Positions 13,101 to 24,235 of a stretch of DNA of 64,000 bases are shown piece by piece. Source of the DNA: Syncephalis fuscata (taxonomy: Eukaryota > Zoopagomycota > Zoopagomycetes > Zoopagales > Piptocephalidaceae); NCBI GenBank assembly GCA_025786725.1, contig JAHLTZ010000021.1, forward strand, positions 310,001 through 374,000. Direction: 5' to 3'. The notes under the pieces were generated by a model that saw nothing but the letters and a program-made list of their open reading frames with translations, was not told the origin of the DNA and made no database searches. Position numbers and translations under genes: made by a program. Within the stretch, counting starts at the first letter, position 1. Every line of letters begins with the position of its first letter.

Positions 13101-14454
13101 ATCACCTATTCAATTGATTAAGTATATAATTTACATTTAATTCAACTACTTACATTGGGCATTTGTCGATTAAAGAAGAATTGATCGGCCAGTCCACAAG
13201 CAGCTGGTGCATGGTGTTTATTCGCTTTAAGTGCCCGTAACAAGGATGACTGTGCTCTTTCTAATCGCTGTCGTTGTTCACTTGCCGTTAATGGTGTTGT
13301 TTCTATAGATGTTTTATTGACCGATCGTTTCACTTCATTCAAATCAAGAATGGCCAGTAATACTAGAGCATCGGCATGAGTTGGATTCTATATTTAATTA
13401 TATTAAAACTATTTGTGTCTATTAATATTAATCGAGTAGTTACCAATTCTATAACTCGTTCAAATGCCATTCGTGCTTGAACGTGCATACCCAGTTGTTC
13501 GAAGCATAGACCAATGCCTACACGTGGATCTGGTCGACGACTAGCTTGCGGTTGTAGTCGAAGAATACGCTGGTATATTTCCAAGGCCTGTCCATACTGC
13601 CTTTTACCATATAATAGTCTTGCCTTATGATTATCGGAATATAAATAAGCATTGAAACTATTTGCGTATCTATACTCACTTTGCCGTAAAGTGCAGCTAA
13701 ATGCTGCGGTGATCGGGTTAGTACTTGTTGGAACTGCCGATCGGCCTCTTCGAGTTGTCGACGTGCCAGTAACCATTGTCCTAGAGTATTGTTTAATAAG
13801 CATATAGACATCAATAGTAAGTAACTTGCCTCGAACGGCCAATGTTGTCGTATCTTGCGGATCTACCTCACTTGCTCGATTCAATAGTTCAACTACTCTC
13901 GTTAGCAATGCTTCTTTGTTTTGTGTTTCATTCTGTGCTGAATTGGATGCGACACCTGTACTACCACCCGTATCAGCATTTGCTTTTGCCAGTAGTAAAG
14001 CAGCTGGCAATTCATTAATGGTAGACGGGCCTGACGTGTCGTTTCATAAGCTATAGTTAAATAAATAGAAAGTAAATAAATAAATAAAATATAATTAATT
14101 ATCCTGTATTAATATGCTATTAGCATATACTTGCGTGTATTAAGGCCACGTTCCAGCATTGTAATTGCTTCTTCTCTCATATCGCGTTTATTGTATTCCA
14201 ACTATCAAGTGCATTAATATGGCTAATACTTGCATTTTACATAGATTTATACTTACAGCAAGTCGTAGATAGTATTGTAATGGTACGCGTTCCTCGTAAA
14301 GAATAGGCGTTAGGTCATCGGCTGGAGTGACCGGCAATTCATCGCAGCTAATATCAATGTATTCTCCCGGTCTATGTAGCGGCAATTCAATAACTTGTCC
14401 TGTTGCGATCCCTGAATTGGGGGCAGGAGTTGCCTTAGTGGCGGCCCCGCTCAT
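10132..14454 (-). CDS. CTR9: CTR9-like subunit of the Paf1 complex (TPR protein)
   Basis: CTR9 is the TPR scaffold of the Paf1 elongation complex, which acts with RNA polymerase II and promotes H2B ubiquitination. The start at 14454 gives MSGAATKATP, followed by the conserved N-terminal motif IELPLHRPGEYIDISCDELP and a first TPR-like helix (PLQYYLRLAV). About fifteen exons carry successive TPR units, for example ALYGKVS, DNHKARLLYGKRQYGQALEIYQRIL, VAKMSDGSD and VNGLGVVLAESGMVSEARDLF. The last exons (10964-10317 and the terminal one) encode a charged coiled coil (EEEKRAREAEERRIEELN) and a Lys/Arg- and Asp/Glu-rich tail with a poly-Glu run, as in other CTR9 proteins. It ends TTTPRRRV. Intron boundaries within the TPR region were not all traced. 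Confidence 0.88.
10180..10219. repeat. TTC trinucleotide run coding poly-Glu
   Basis: About 13 TTC units (GAA on the coding strand) in the last CTR9 exon encode an acidic run in the tail. Confidence 0.9.
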
Positions 14455-14783
14455 GACAATTGCTTTAAAAACTTGGTAGCAAATGGATTCAAGCGAGTAG
14501 ATGAAGAAGCGATCAAGGTTTAATCTCGCTCAGCTAATATGAGCGCGTTACTCCAACATGATAGACTGTATCGAATGAAGTGTGATTGAATGCAGATCGA
14601 TTCAATCCGATATTGTGCATCCTAGATGGTAAATAATGGCGACTGATGCAATATATATATATATCGATATACTTATTACTCTTCTACATTCCATCTAAAG
14701 AACACGTCCACTATTTCTATTTCTCGTTGATTCTACTATCGGCAAAAGTATTCGTGCCTATTACTTTATCTATCTGCCGTAAC
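14455..14783. promoter_or_regulatory. Shared upstream region of CTR9 and AP-2 mu
   Basis: 329 bp separate two divergent starts (14454 minus, 14784 plus), so this must hold both promoters. No specific element stands out. Confidence 0.5.
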
Positions 14784-16571
14784 ATGATTAGTGCATTTTT
14801 TATTTATAATTTGAAAGGCGATGTACTCATTTCTCGACTTTATCGACAAGATTTAAGGTAACGAGATGAGAATGGCACTTTGAAAGTACTCCAACTGAAC
14901 TATGACGGCTATAGACGCTCAGTTGCCGATGCTTTTCGTATCCAAGTCATTTCGAGTCCTGATGTACGAGCGCCTGTAGTTACGCTTGGCTCTACGTCCT
15001 TCTACCATGTTCGCCATGAGAATATTTACTTGGTGGCGGTTACGCGCTGGAATGCCAATGTAGCCTTGGTATTTGAACTGTGCTATCGAGTCATTTCTTT
15101 AGGCAAAGGTTATTTTGGCCAATTGGATGAGGAGAGTGTTAAGGACAATTTTGTACTTATTTACGAACTATTAGACGGTAATTATTAAATAGCAGCATTA
15201 ATGTTTTAAGTCATTAATAATATTATTAAAATGGTGGTAAATAGAGATTATGGATTTTGGTTATCCACAAAATGCAGATATCGATACTTTGAAGATGTAT
15301 ATTACCACTGAAGGTATTAAATCAGAACGTGCTCTTGTAAGTAGTCATCATACTATTGATAGCAGCATAATGTTATTGGGATAATTAATTATTGTAACTA
15401 CTATCGCTACTAGAAAGAAGCATCTTCGCGAATTACCACTCAAGCACAAGTGCCATAACGTGGCGTAGACCTGGTATTCGTTATCGAAAAAACGAAGCAT
15501 TTATAGATGTTATCGAATCAGTTAATTTATTACTTAGCGCAGAAGGTAGAAGGATAATGCTGTCGATTGTTTAATAGAAAGGATGCTAACACAAAATGGT
15601 GATTATTTAGGCACAGTGCTGACCACCGATGTGTCAGGACAGATTGTAATGCGAGCCTATCTATCAGGCATGCCAGAATGTAAATTTGGATTAAATGAGC
15701 GTATTCTAATTGAAAGTGATCCGACTCAACGTACAACGTAGGTTATAAGCAGTCTAGATGTTATATACTAACAAATTATAATGGAATAGAGCACGTAGAA
15801 CAGATGATGTTGCCATTGCTGATTTCCAGTTTCATCAATGTGTGCAATTGGGCAAATTCGATAGCGAACGTATTATCAGTTTTGTGCCACCCGACGGTGA
15901 ATTTGAACTAATGAAGTGAGTATTAATGAATGATCTATCGAATAGTATAGTAATGTGTCACAAATGGCGTTTTACAATAGATACCGAACACGTGAAAATA
16001 TTAATCTTCCGTTTAAGGTGCGGCCAATGGTCAATGAGACCAATAAACGTCGTATTGAATACAATATATTGGTGCGAGCTACCTTTGCTAGCAAGCTATT
16101 TGCATCTGATGTAGTAATTCGTGTGCCTACGCCACATAATGCTACAAACGTTAATGTTAACGTAAGCGGTGGTAAAGCAAAATATATGCCTGAAGAAAAT
16201 GCCATTGTGTGGAAGTAGGTAGAGCAATGTAGTTAAAATGCTGCTGTTAATCTTTGTAATGACACTATGGCTATGTAGAATACATCGCTTCCAAGGCCAG
16301 TCCGAATTTAGTTTAACAGGAGATTCCGAATTATCTACACTTACTGTACAAAAGGCATGGTCCCGACCACCAATATCAATGGATTTTCAGGTAAACTATA
16401 CTGTTCAATGGCTCAATTATAAAGATGACTTACATTTAATAATAGGTGTTGATGTTTACATCGTCAGGATTACTGGTACGATTCCTTAAAGTGTTTGAAC
16501 GTAGCAATTACCGCTCGGTAAAATGGGTTCGTTACATGACCAAAGCAGGCTCGTATCAAATTCGATTTTAA
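14784..16571 (+). CDS. AP-2 complex subunit mu, one-base frame break
   Basis: The mu subunit of the clathrin adaptor AP-2 recognises YxxPhi cargo signals during endocytosis. Nine exons: 14784-14857, 14915-15177, 15245-15336, 15414-15545, 15578-15737, 15790-15915, 15981-16214, 16279-16390, 16446-16571. The longin part starts [20 protein letters not shown]; the mu-homology domain includes [52 protein letters not shown] and [10 protein letters not shown], and the protein ends GSYQIRF. Exons total 1319 nt. The frame breaks near 15462-15466, just before the conserved [12 protein letters not shown]; one added base would give 439 residues, the usual length. Everything else is intact, so a missing base in the assembly is likelier than a pseudogene. 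Intron 15546-15577 is only 32 nt. Confidence 0.92.
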
Positions 16572-17157
16572 TTAAATGACCGATTTACGTGCTATAATAT
16601 TTGATGCTGCATTTTGAAATTTCTTAAGAAAGCATTGTTGTTGATGTAAAGTTTTATTAAAGAAAAGCTATAATTTTATTTTAAAAAATATTATGTAATT
16701 GCAGTCATTAGTATTTTTTATATTAAACGTTAAATTATCGTTTTTATGGTAAATTGCCTAATTGATAAGACATCAACCAGTAGTTATAGTAAAGCCGGTA
16801 TAGCTACTAAAATACAGGTGTTTATTAAACTAATATGCCAAAAAGCGAGTGACTTTAATATAGTTGTTTCAGCAATGCGTGCAGGTTAATGCAGCATAAT
16901 GGAAATGAAACATATTTAAACATAGCTTGATATCTTTGTCGTGGGTTGCGGAAAGTACTCTACATTGTTTCATACATGTTTAGCATAATTTAAAACGCGA
17001 TAATAATAAAAACATTATTATGCGCATAAACACGAGTAATATCATGTAAATTCCAATATAAAAGCTATCCAGCAACTAAATAAACTGTCATGTAAATACT
17101 TATACTTATAGCACCTCATTTATCTGTCAATATATTGCAAAATCTCTATTACTAACC
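16572..17157. other. Intergenic, upstream of the barwin-like gene
   Basis: AT-rich noncoding DNA. A TATA-like AATATAAAAGC lies near 17054, about 105 bp before the barwin-like ATG, and could be its core promoter. Nothing else seen. Confidence 0.45.
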
Positions 17158-17619
17158 ATGTACAGCTTTACGACTACTAAAATTGCTTCTACAGCACTAG
17201 TGACCATAGCTATGGTGACACTAGCTGGTCATCTAACCAATGGATCCTCCTTTGACATGGAGAAACGTAGTAATCACGTTATTGGCGAACAGTCTGAAAG
17301 TAGTTTGGCTAAACGAGGCGACGGTACTTTCTACAACATGGAAGGCGGCTATACGGCGTGCGGCGAAAAGCATAGTGATAATGAGGCATACGCAGCCATT
17401 GCTCCCTCTTGGTTTACTGCTGCTGATCCAAATAAAGACCCAATGTGTAAAAAGTGTGCCCTTGTATCCGGACCCAAAGGCCAAGTTAAAGTGCACATCA
17501 ATGACATTTGCCCACCATGTGCGCGCGATAGCATCGATATGACTCCAGGTGCTTTCAATCAAATTGCTGATCCGTCTCAGGGCCGTGTACCTATTAGTTG
17601 GGATTTTACTGACTGTTAA
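17158..17619 (+). CDS. Secreted barwin/expansin-like (double-psi barrel) protein
   Basis: Intronless, 153 residues. The N-terminus has a signal-peptide-like hydrophobic stretch (ALVTIAMVTLAGHL, residues about 13-26). Two dibasic KR sites follow (residues about 36-37 and 52-53), fitting Kex2 processing that would leave a mature domain starting GDGTFYN. The mature part has the RlpA-like/barwin fold features of small fungal secreted proteins: GDGTFYN..GYTACG, a PMCKKC cysteine pair, VKVHINDICPPC, and D.TPGAFNQIADPSQGRVPISW. Six cysteines remain after cleavage. Such proteins are related to expansins and loosenins that act at cell walls; the expansin C-terminal binding module is absent. Exact activity unknown. 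Confidence 0.85.
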   Translation: MYSFTTTKIASTALVTIAMVTLAGHLTNGSSFDMEKRSNHVIGEQSESSLAKRGDGTFYNMEGGYTACGEKHSDNEAYAAIAPSWFTAADPNKDPMCKKCALVSGPKGQVKVHINDICPPCARDSIDMTPGAFNQIADPSQGRVPISWDFTDC

Positions 17620-18091
17620 ACAGTTAATAAACAATATTTAGATTCGAATACATTTTCCAAAATTACATGTATAGTTTATCAATTGTGGACCTATATCATA
17701 GGTTAATTATTAATATTTTACTGGCACAATTTAGCGAATAAAGGTAGAAATAAAAGTCAAGATATTGTCACTACCTTGTATAAACGGGTATCAAGTAAAA
17801 GGGCTATTTTAAGAGGATTTAAATGCTTATTACCTTATTAAATGATTTTAAATAATAGCATCTTTATATAATTACTATTATACTTTTATACTATTATGTA
17901 CATTATGTATGTAAACTGACTGCTATACTTTAACTATACTACGTCATTTGTACTTTAATTAATAATCTAATTTTTAAAATAATTTAAAACTATTAAATAT
18001 GGTAACAATACCTATGCTACACGATTATATGGTTGCCTATGCTGCAGTTCTTGGCTTTGGTTTATAATAAATTATTTTTTCTTCCTAATTC
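17620..18091. other. Intergenic, start of the arrestin/F-box duplicated block
   Basis: AT-rich DNA. From about 18015 onward it matches 61005 onward, marking the left limit of the segmental duplication. No gene seen before the arrestin ATG. Confidence 0.5.
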
Positions 18092-19722
18092 ATGTCTTTA
18101 TTTAAACCAACCAGCATTATCAGTTTATACAGTGCGATATCAAATCGAATTTTTATTTTAACAAATAGCATGCTGGGATTACAAATATTTATGAAAGTGG
18201 ATATTGAGCCCGAACGTGGTGGCAGCGACAATAATGGCACATTTCTTGCACCCACGCCTGCCGAAGCGTATGATCCAATGCAAAATCATCTACAACAACA
18301 AAACGTAAACCAAGCGTTTCCTCGCCTTCAATTAGAAGAAAGACCAGCTGCGCAAATTAATGACAATGCAAATCTATTGTATCTGCCTGGACAAGTAAAT
18401 TCTTGTGCCGCACAGTCGAGTTCTAATCAGAATCTACAGGCATCGCCCAGGTATCTCGTCAACAATGTGCTGCAGCCTAATCGAGATCCACTAGTGATAG
18501 GCATGCTTGGTCGAACACCATCTTATCTTTGTGGCCGTGTGCGTATTTCTTGGAGTGCATCGCATTCGGCAGGCACTGAAGCCAGTCCAAATGGCTCATT
18601 GGTTTTCAACTCGTCCTGCACACCAGTGAAGCTAAAGTTGCACTTTCATGGCCAGTCATATGTGTACGAGGTTCGAAGTAATGGCACTCCTGAGCAAGGC
18701 TCTTATCGACACAAAGCCCATCGCTTCACTATAGTGGATGAGAACTTTGTAATCTGGAATAAGGACAGTGCAAAGGGTGCGTCCAATGCTCATATACGTC
18801 CTGTGTATAATCATGAAACAAAACGTTGCACGCTACTACTGCCATTTCAAATCCGCATTCCAGATGCCATTCCAAATAGCTATAAAACTAAGTTTGGCGA
18901 AGTGGAATATTCACTGAAAGCCAAGCTTACCTATCAGACCAACAACTTTTTCACCAGTCTTAAAGCTAACAGTAAACGTGATGTGACCATAAGACGATGG
19001 GCTGACTTTGGACAATCAGAGAATAATGTGTCGACCGTATTCCGTGTTATAGGCCCTATGCAGCACGGCTGGGCTACGCGTGTAATATTCAAATCCCACG
19101 TTCGTATTATGCCAGCGGTGATACGGCCCAGATAGATGTATTTGTTGGCCCGGGCCTTACAGATTTATTAACTCCCGAATCAAATAGTAACAATGGAAAA
19201 ACACAAGCAATCAGTGGGCTGGCAACGAGCTCTGCGGCAGAACCAAGCGTTAAATTGAAGCGTATATCTGTGCAGTTAACACGGCAAGAGCGTAGTAGCG
19301 GTTTTATTGGCAATAAGAAAAAAACTACAATTACTAAGGTGGACTTTAATGCTCCACCTTACAATCCCATTACAAAAGCATACAATGGTACAATATTTTT
19401 TCCAATTCCTCGCATCGATGCACCATCTCTTCAGGCGCACAAATTTACTGTTGAGTATATTTTAAAAGTAAAGCTGGTAATGCGTGGCAAGTCGGACACA
19501 AAGGCCAAATTTCCGATAACAGCACTATCTGTTACTCGAGACGAGCAATTTATGCCACCAGACACGCAGTATGGCTTACCGTTACATATTCGCAATACAG
19601 GCAATCAGTCATCGGATGGCAGTAGTAATAGCCAACTTGCATTGCCACCAGCACAACAACCACACAGTCAAGGATGGGATCAGTCATATGTTGAGCCGCC
19701 GCCACCTTATTCGTGTGGTTAA
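18092..19722 (+). CDS. Alpha-arrestin with C-terminal PPxY motif, copy 1 (frame break)
   Basis: Alpha-arrestins (ART family) link membrane cargo to Rsp5/Nedd4 ubiquitin ligases. Intronless. The N-terminal arrestin domain includes LCGRVRISW and IPDAIPNSYKTKFGEVEYSLKAKL; the C-terminal domain includes KLKRISVQLTRQER and FTVEYILKVKLVM. The protein ends VEPPPPYSCG, a PPxY motif for WW-domain binding. The frame breaks near 19053, where copy 2 has one more base (GGACCC there, GGCCC here), splitting the gene into 18092-19135 and a downstream part to 19722. The ATG at 18171 is an alternative start. Copy 2 at 61078 is nearly identical. Confidence 0.85.
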
Positions 19723-20276
19723 TATTAATATTAATAATTTAAATTATGCTAATACATCAATGAATTTAATCAGTGCAATGTTATTGAGTTATACCATATC
19801 GCGGCTATGATTTAAGCAACTAATAGGCAAATTTGCAAATGCACTACAGTTATGCTAAAAAGCTGTAAAACTCACATATTTTGTATAAGCATTGTATTTT
19901 GTTTATTTACTTATTTGCTACAATTGTTTAGATAACCAAGTATGCAATCTATGCTGCTTTAAAATACACTGCATCATTCTAAAGTAATTGTTTGACTAAT
20001 AGTATAGTTTACAGTGTATGTTTATTATGTAAATACATCATTGTTACTTTAGTTTACTCTGCCATTTCATTATTACAGATTCTAATGGAAAGTATCAAAC
20101 ATGTGTTTAACATATTTGCTATATTCAAATACAATCTACAAATGATTATTTATACTAGTTTCAATACAATGCTGAATATAATGTAGCAACACACGTTGTT
20201 ACACGACAGCACCATATATACGCGGCATAGGTCACATTGATTGCTGTTTGTTCTTTGTTCTATTTAGTCATTTAGT
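19723..20276. promoter_or_regulatory. Conserved upstream module of F-box copy 1
   Basis: From about 19910 this noncoding DNA is almost identical to that before copies 2, 3, 4, 5 and 7 (for example 21890-22252 and 62899-63264). It ends with a shared GTCACATTGATTGC..TCATTTAGT context just before the ATG. Such conservation outside coding DNA suggests either recent duplication or homogenisation of a common promoter. Confidence 0.65.
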
Positions 20277-21839
20277 ATGCAGCATATCCCTGTACCTGTT
20301 GTTGAGCGACTTGCGGTGTTTGCCGACGACAAGTCGCTGGTGCTGTTTGCGTCGTGCTCTCAGTGGCTGTGGCAGTGTGTTGGTATACAGCAGCGTGTAT
20401 GGCGACAGCGATATATACAGCACTACACGTTTAAAGACGACGACGAAGTGCAGTGGCTGTCGTGGTACGTACGCACACTGCGAGTGTCTGGCGCACTGGC
20501 AGCAACAAGCAACACGGCGATTGATGTCACCCAGCTGAATGACCATGATATCAACTGGTTCCGTGCATTCTGCATCGACGTGCCACCAGTGCCAACTGGC
20601 TACGAGACAGCCATATCCGATATATGACATAGTCGAAGATACATCGGACAGTGATCAGGTTATAGTATTGCAGCGTATAAGCAATAATAGTCGTATATTG
20701 GGAGAATGTGGTGTTATTGAGCAGTGCCAACCAATAGGGAAACCAAAACACCAACAATTTGGCGCTACGCAAAGTATGCTGTGATGGATTTGATCCAACA
20801 GTCAATGTGGAGCAATTTTTAGTATCAGACAAATTTGTCGTAATTGTCATTAAAAAAACGAATAAGGCCTCTAATGCTGTTGGAACACCATACAATGTTC
20901 TTATCTGGCCAGTACACCGAGTATCAACTATACAGCCATATTCTGTTCCTTATTTATGCAATCGGAAGTCATCTATTCGTGGCCGTTGGCTGTTACTTAA
21001 CTACATTGAAAGAAGTTTAAATCGCAAACTAGCACCACTATCGACAACTCGCGTATTTGATATGGCTACTCGGCAAATATGTATGGGAAGTATACAGAAT
21101 AGCAAAGGAACATCATTTATACAACGAGCCACTGAAGACACTGCTACTGTATTTTACGCATATATAGATAGAGTTGATACTTTTCAAACTGTCCATTGGA
21201 GCGTATGGCAATTTTCTGTTTGCCAGCTAGAAGACAATCCTCAATGTTTAATGCAAGGTGAATTCACTATTACATGCTTAGCAGTTCTTCAATGTCCTGT
21301 GGAAAGACTGGATGATGAGCGTGTGCTTGTAGCAAAACATGTTATGGGTGGTTTTAATGAATCAGCAAATGAAGTAAACAGCGAAGTATTAAGCCTTGCA
21401 GTAATTTTGACTAATTGCGACAATTCAAATCAATCCATGGATAATCAAAAACCTATTTGGTCGCATTATATTAAGATCAGTAAATGGAAAGCGCTTACAT
21501 CTCTTAACAAATTGCTATTATATCCTTTGAAAATGGTGCATTTACAATTTGGTAGACGGTACTATTTTATACCAAATCAATGCAGAAATATTAAGTCCAA
21601 TATTGCCGCGCTATTTTTCATATAGTTTAGAAAATAAGAGTAAAATACAAAACCTTATTGTTTATACTTCTATAGGAGAGCATCCTAAAATAATTGATTT
21701 GATTCAGCCGACTAATAGCAAACGACTTGGTATTGTAGATGCTGAATTGTTGGCTGTAGCATCAGTGAAATCAAACACAACAAATGCACTTGTTATGCAT
21801 TCCAAAGATGGCTATAAAATAGTTGATGTTTCGTGTTAA
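20277..21839 (+). CDS. F-box-like protein, family copy 1 (several frame breaks)
   Basis: Intronless family member of about 520 codons. Residues about 3-48 (IPVPVVERLAVFADDKSLVL...VWRQRY) have the F-box pattern that binds Skp1 in SCF ubiquitin ligases. The C-terminal half has repeated strand-like pieces (TRVFDMATRQ, WSVWQFSV) suggesting a degenerate beta-propeller for substrate binding; that is inference. Compared with sister copies, single bases are missing near 20573, 20760, 20775, 21512 and 21533. The terminal 400 bp nearly equals that of copy 6 (45284-45700). Either a decaying gene or uncorrected indels. Confidence 0.75.
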
Positions 21840-22252
21840 TAAATACAAATATTGTTTAGTATATTATTTTATTACTGCTTTTAATTTATTTATTTATTGT
21901 TTAGATAATTAAGTATGCAATCTATGCTGATTTAAAATACACTGCATTATTCTAAAGTAATTGTTTGACTAATAGTATAGTTTACAGTGTATGTTTATTA
22001 TGTAAATACATCATTGTTGCCTTTAGTTTACTCTGCCATTTCATTATTACAGATTCTAATGGAAAGTATCAAACGATGTGTTTAACATATTTGCTATATT
22101 CAAATACAATCTACAAATGATTATTTATACTAGTTTCAATACAATGCTGAATATAATGTAGCAACACACGTTGTTACACGACAGCACCCATATATACGCG
22201 GCATAGGTCACATTGATTGCTGTTTGTTCTTTGTTCTATTTAGTCATTTAGT

Positions 22253-23822
22253 ATGCAGCATATCCCTGTACCTGTTGTTGAGCGACTTGCGGTGTTTGCC
22301 GACGACAAGTCGCTGGTGCTGTTTGCGTCGTGCTCTCAGTGGCTGTGGCAGTGTGTTGGTATACAGCAGCGTGTATGGCGACAGCGATATATACAGCACT
22401 ACACGTTTAAAGACGACGACGAAGTACAGTGGCTGTCGTGGTACGTACGCACACTGCGAGTGTCTGGCGCACTGGCAGTAACAAGCAACACGGCGATTGA
22501 TGTCACCCAGCTGAATGACCATGATATCAACTGGTTCCGTGCATTCTGCCATCGACGTGCCACCAGTGCCAACTGGCTACGAGACAAGCCATATCCGATA
22601 TATGACATAGTCGAAGATACATCGGACAGTGATCAGGTTATAGTATTGCAGCGTATAAGCAATAATAGTCGTATATTGGGAGAATGTGGTGTTATTGAGC
22701 AGTGCCAACCAATAGGGAAACCAAAACACCAGCAATTCTGGCGCTTACGCAAAGTATGCTGTGATGGATTTGATCCAGCGGTCAATGTGGAGCAATTTTT
22801 GGTATCAGACAAATTTGTCGTAATTGTCATTAAAAAAACGAATAAGGCCTCTAATGCTGTTGGAATACCATGCAATGTTCTTATCTGGCCAGTACACCGA
22901 GTATCAACTATACAGCCATATTTGCTCCTTATTTATGTAACAATGAAGTGTCTATTTGCGGCCGCTGGTTGTTATTCAACTATATTGAAAAAAGTTTAAA
23001 CCCTAAATTACTGCCACCATCAACAACTCGCGTATTTGATATGGCTACTCGCCAAATGTGCATGGGAAGTATACAGAACATCAACGGAACATCATTTATA
23101 CAACGAGCCACTGAAGACACCGCTACTGTATTTTATGCGTATACAATGCAATTGATACTTTTCAAACTGTCCATTGGAGTGTATGGCAATTTTCTGTTTG
23201 CCAGCTAGAAGACAATCCTCAATGTTTAATGCAAGGTGAATTTATCATTACATACTTGATAGCTCTTCGTTGCCCTGTAGAGAGACTGGATGATGAGCGT
23301 GTGCTTGTAGCAAAACATGTTATGGGTGGTTTTAATGAATCAGCAAATGAAGTAAACAGCGAAGTATTAAGCCTTGCAGTAATTTTGACTAATTGCGACA
23401 ATTCAAATCAATCCATGGATAATCAGAAGCCTATTTGGTCGCATTATATTGGAACTATTGACGCAATGCCAATCATTACTTTCAATGCCGTAGCAATAAT
23501 AGCTACGGAAGGATTGTTTGTATACAGCTTAGCTGATGGTGCCATTTTATCGAAAATTAGTACTGATAAATCGGAATCAATACTACCAAATTATATTTGG
23601 CATAATTTAAACAATAAGTATCAAATACAAAATTTTGTTGTTTGTACTTCCAAAGACAAGTGTACCAAAACAATCGTTGATTTGATTCAGCCAACTAATA
23701 GCAAACGACTTGGTATTGTAGATGCTGAATTGTTGGCCACATTGTCAGTGGAATCAATTACAGCAAATGCATTTGTTATGCATTCCAAAGATGGCTATAA
23801 AATAGTTGATGTTTCGTGTTAA
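22253..23822 (+). CDS. F-box-like protein, family copy 2 (frame breaks)
   Basis: Same architecture as copy 1: F-box at residues 3-48, conserved part to about residue 190 (FLVSDKF), then a divergent propeller-like half ending YKIVDVSC. Single missing bases relative to sisters near 22924 (TTTGCTCC for TTCTGCTCC) and near 23147 interrupt the frame; otherwise the coding sequence is open from 22253 to 23822. The region coding its fourth fifth (about 23450-23660) is unlike the other copies. Confidence 0.75.
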
Positions 23823-24235
23823 TAAATACAAATATTGTTTAGTATATTATTTTATTACTGCTTTTAATTTATTTATTTATTGTTTAGATAATTAAGTATG
23901 CAATCTATGCTGATTTAAAATACACTGCATTATTCTAAAGTAATTGTTTGACTAATAGTATAGTTTACAGTGTATGTTTATTATGTAAATACATCATTGT
24001 TGCCTTTAGTTTACTCTGCCATTTCATTATTACAGATTCTAATGGAAAGTATCAAACGATGTGTTTAACATATTTGCTATATTCAAATACAATCTACAAA
24101 TGATTATTTATACTAGTTTCAATACAATGCTGAATATAATGTAGCAACACACGTTGTTACACGACAGCACCCATATATACGCGGCATAGGTCACATTGAT
24201 TGCTGTTTGTTCTTTGTTCTATTTAGTCATTTAGT

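Larger units (their letters stand above)
18015..20280 (+). repeat. Segmental duplication, copy 1 (arrestin plus F-box upstream DNA)
   Basis: This stretch is nearly identical to 61005-63268, same order and orientation: arrestin gene, its 3' region, then the roughly 550 bp upstream of an F-box copy. Similarity continues into the F-box genes themselves. The two blocks are about 43 kb apart. Confidence 0.85.

Noticed and set aside
18092..19722. Arrestin copy 1 as two separate genes
   Set aside because: Copy 2 reads through the same place as one frame; the split is caused by one missing base.
20268..20630. Antisense ORF of 102-120 codons over the F-box module, seen in all copies
   Set aside because: Repeated only because the module itself is repeated; no promoter or coding signature. 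Kept as a low-interest note rather than a gene.
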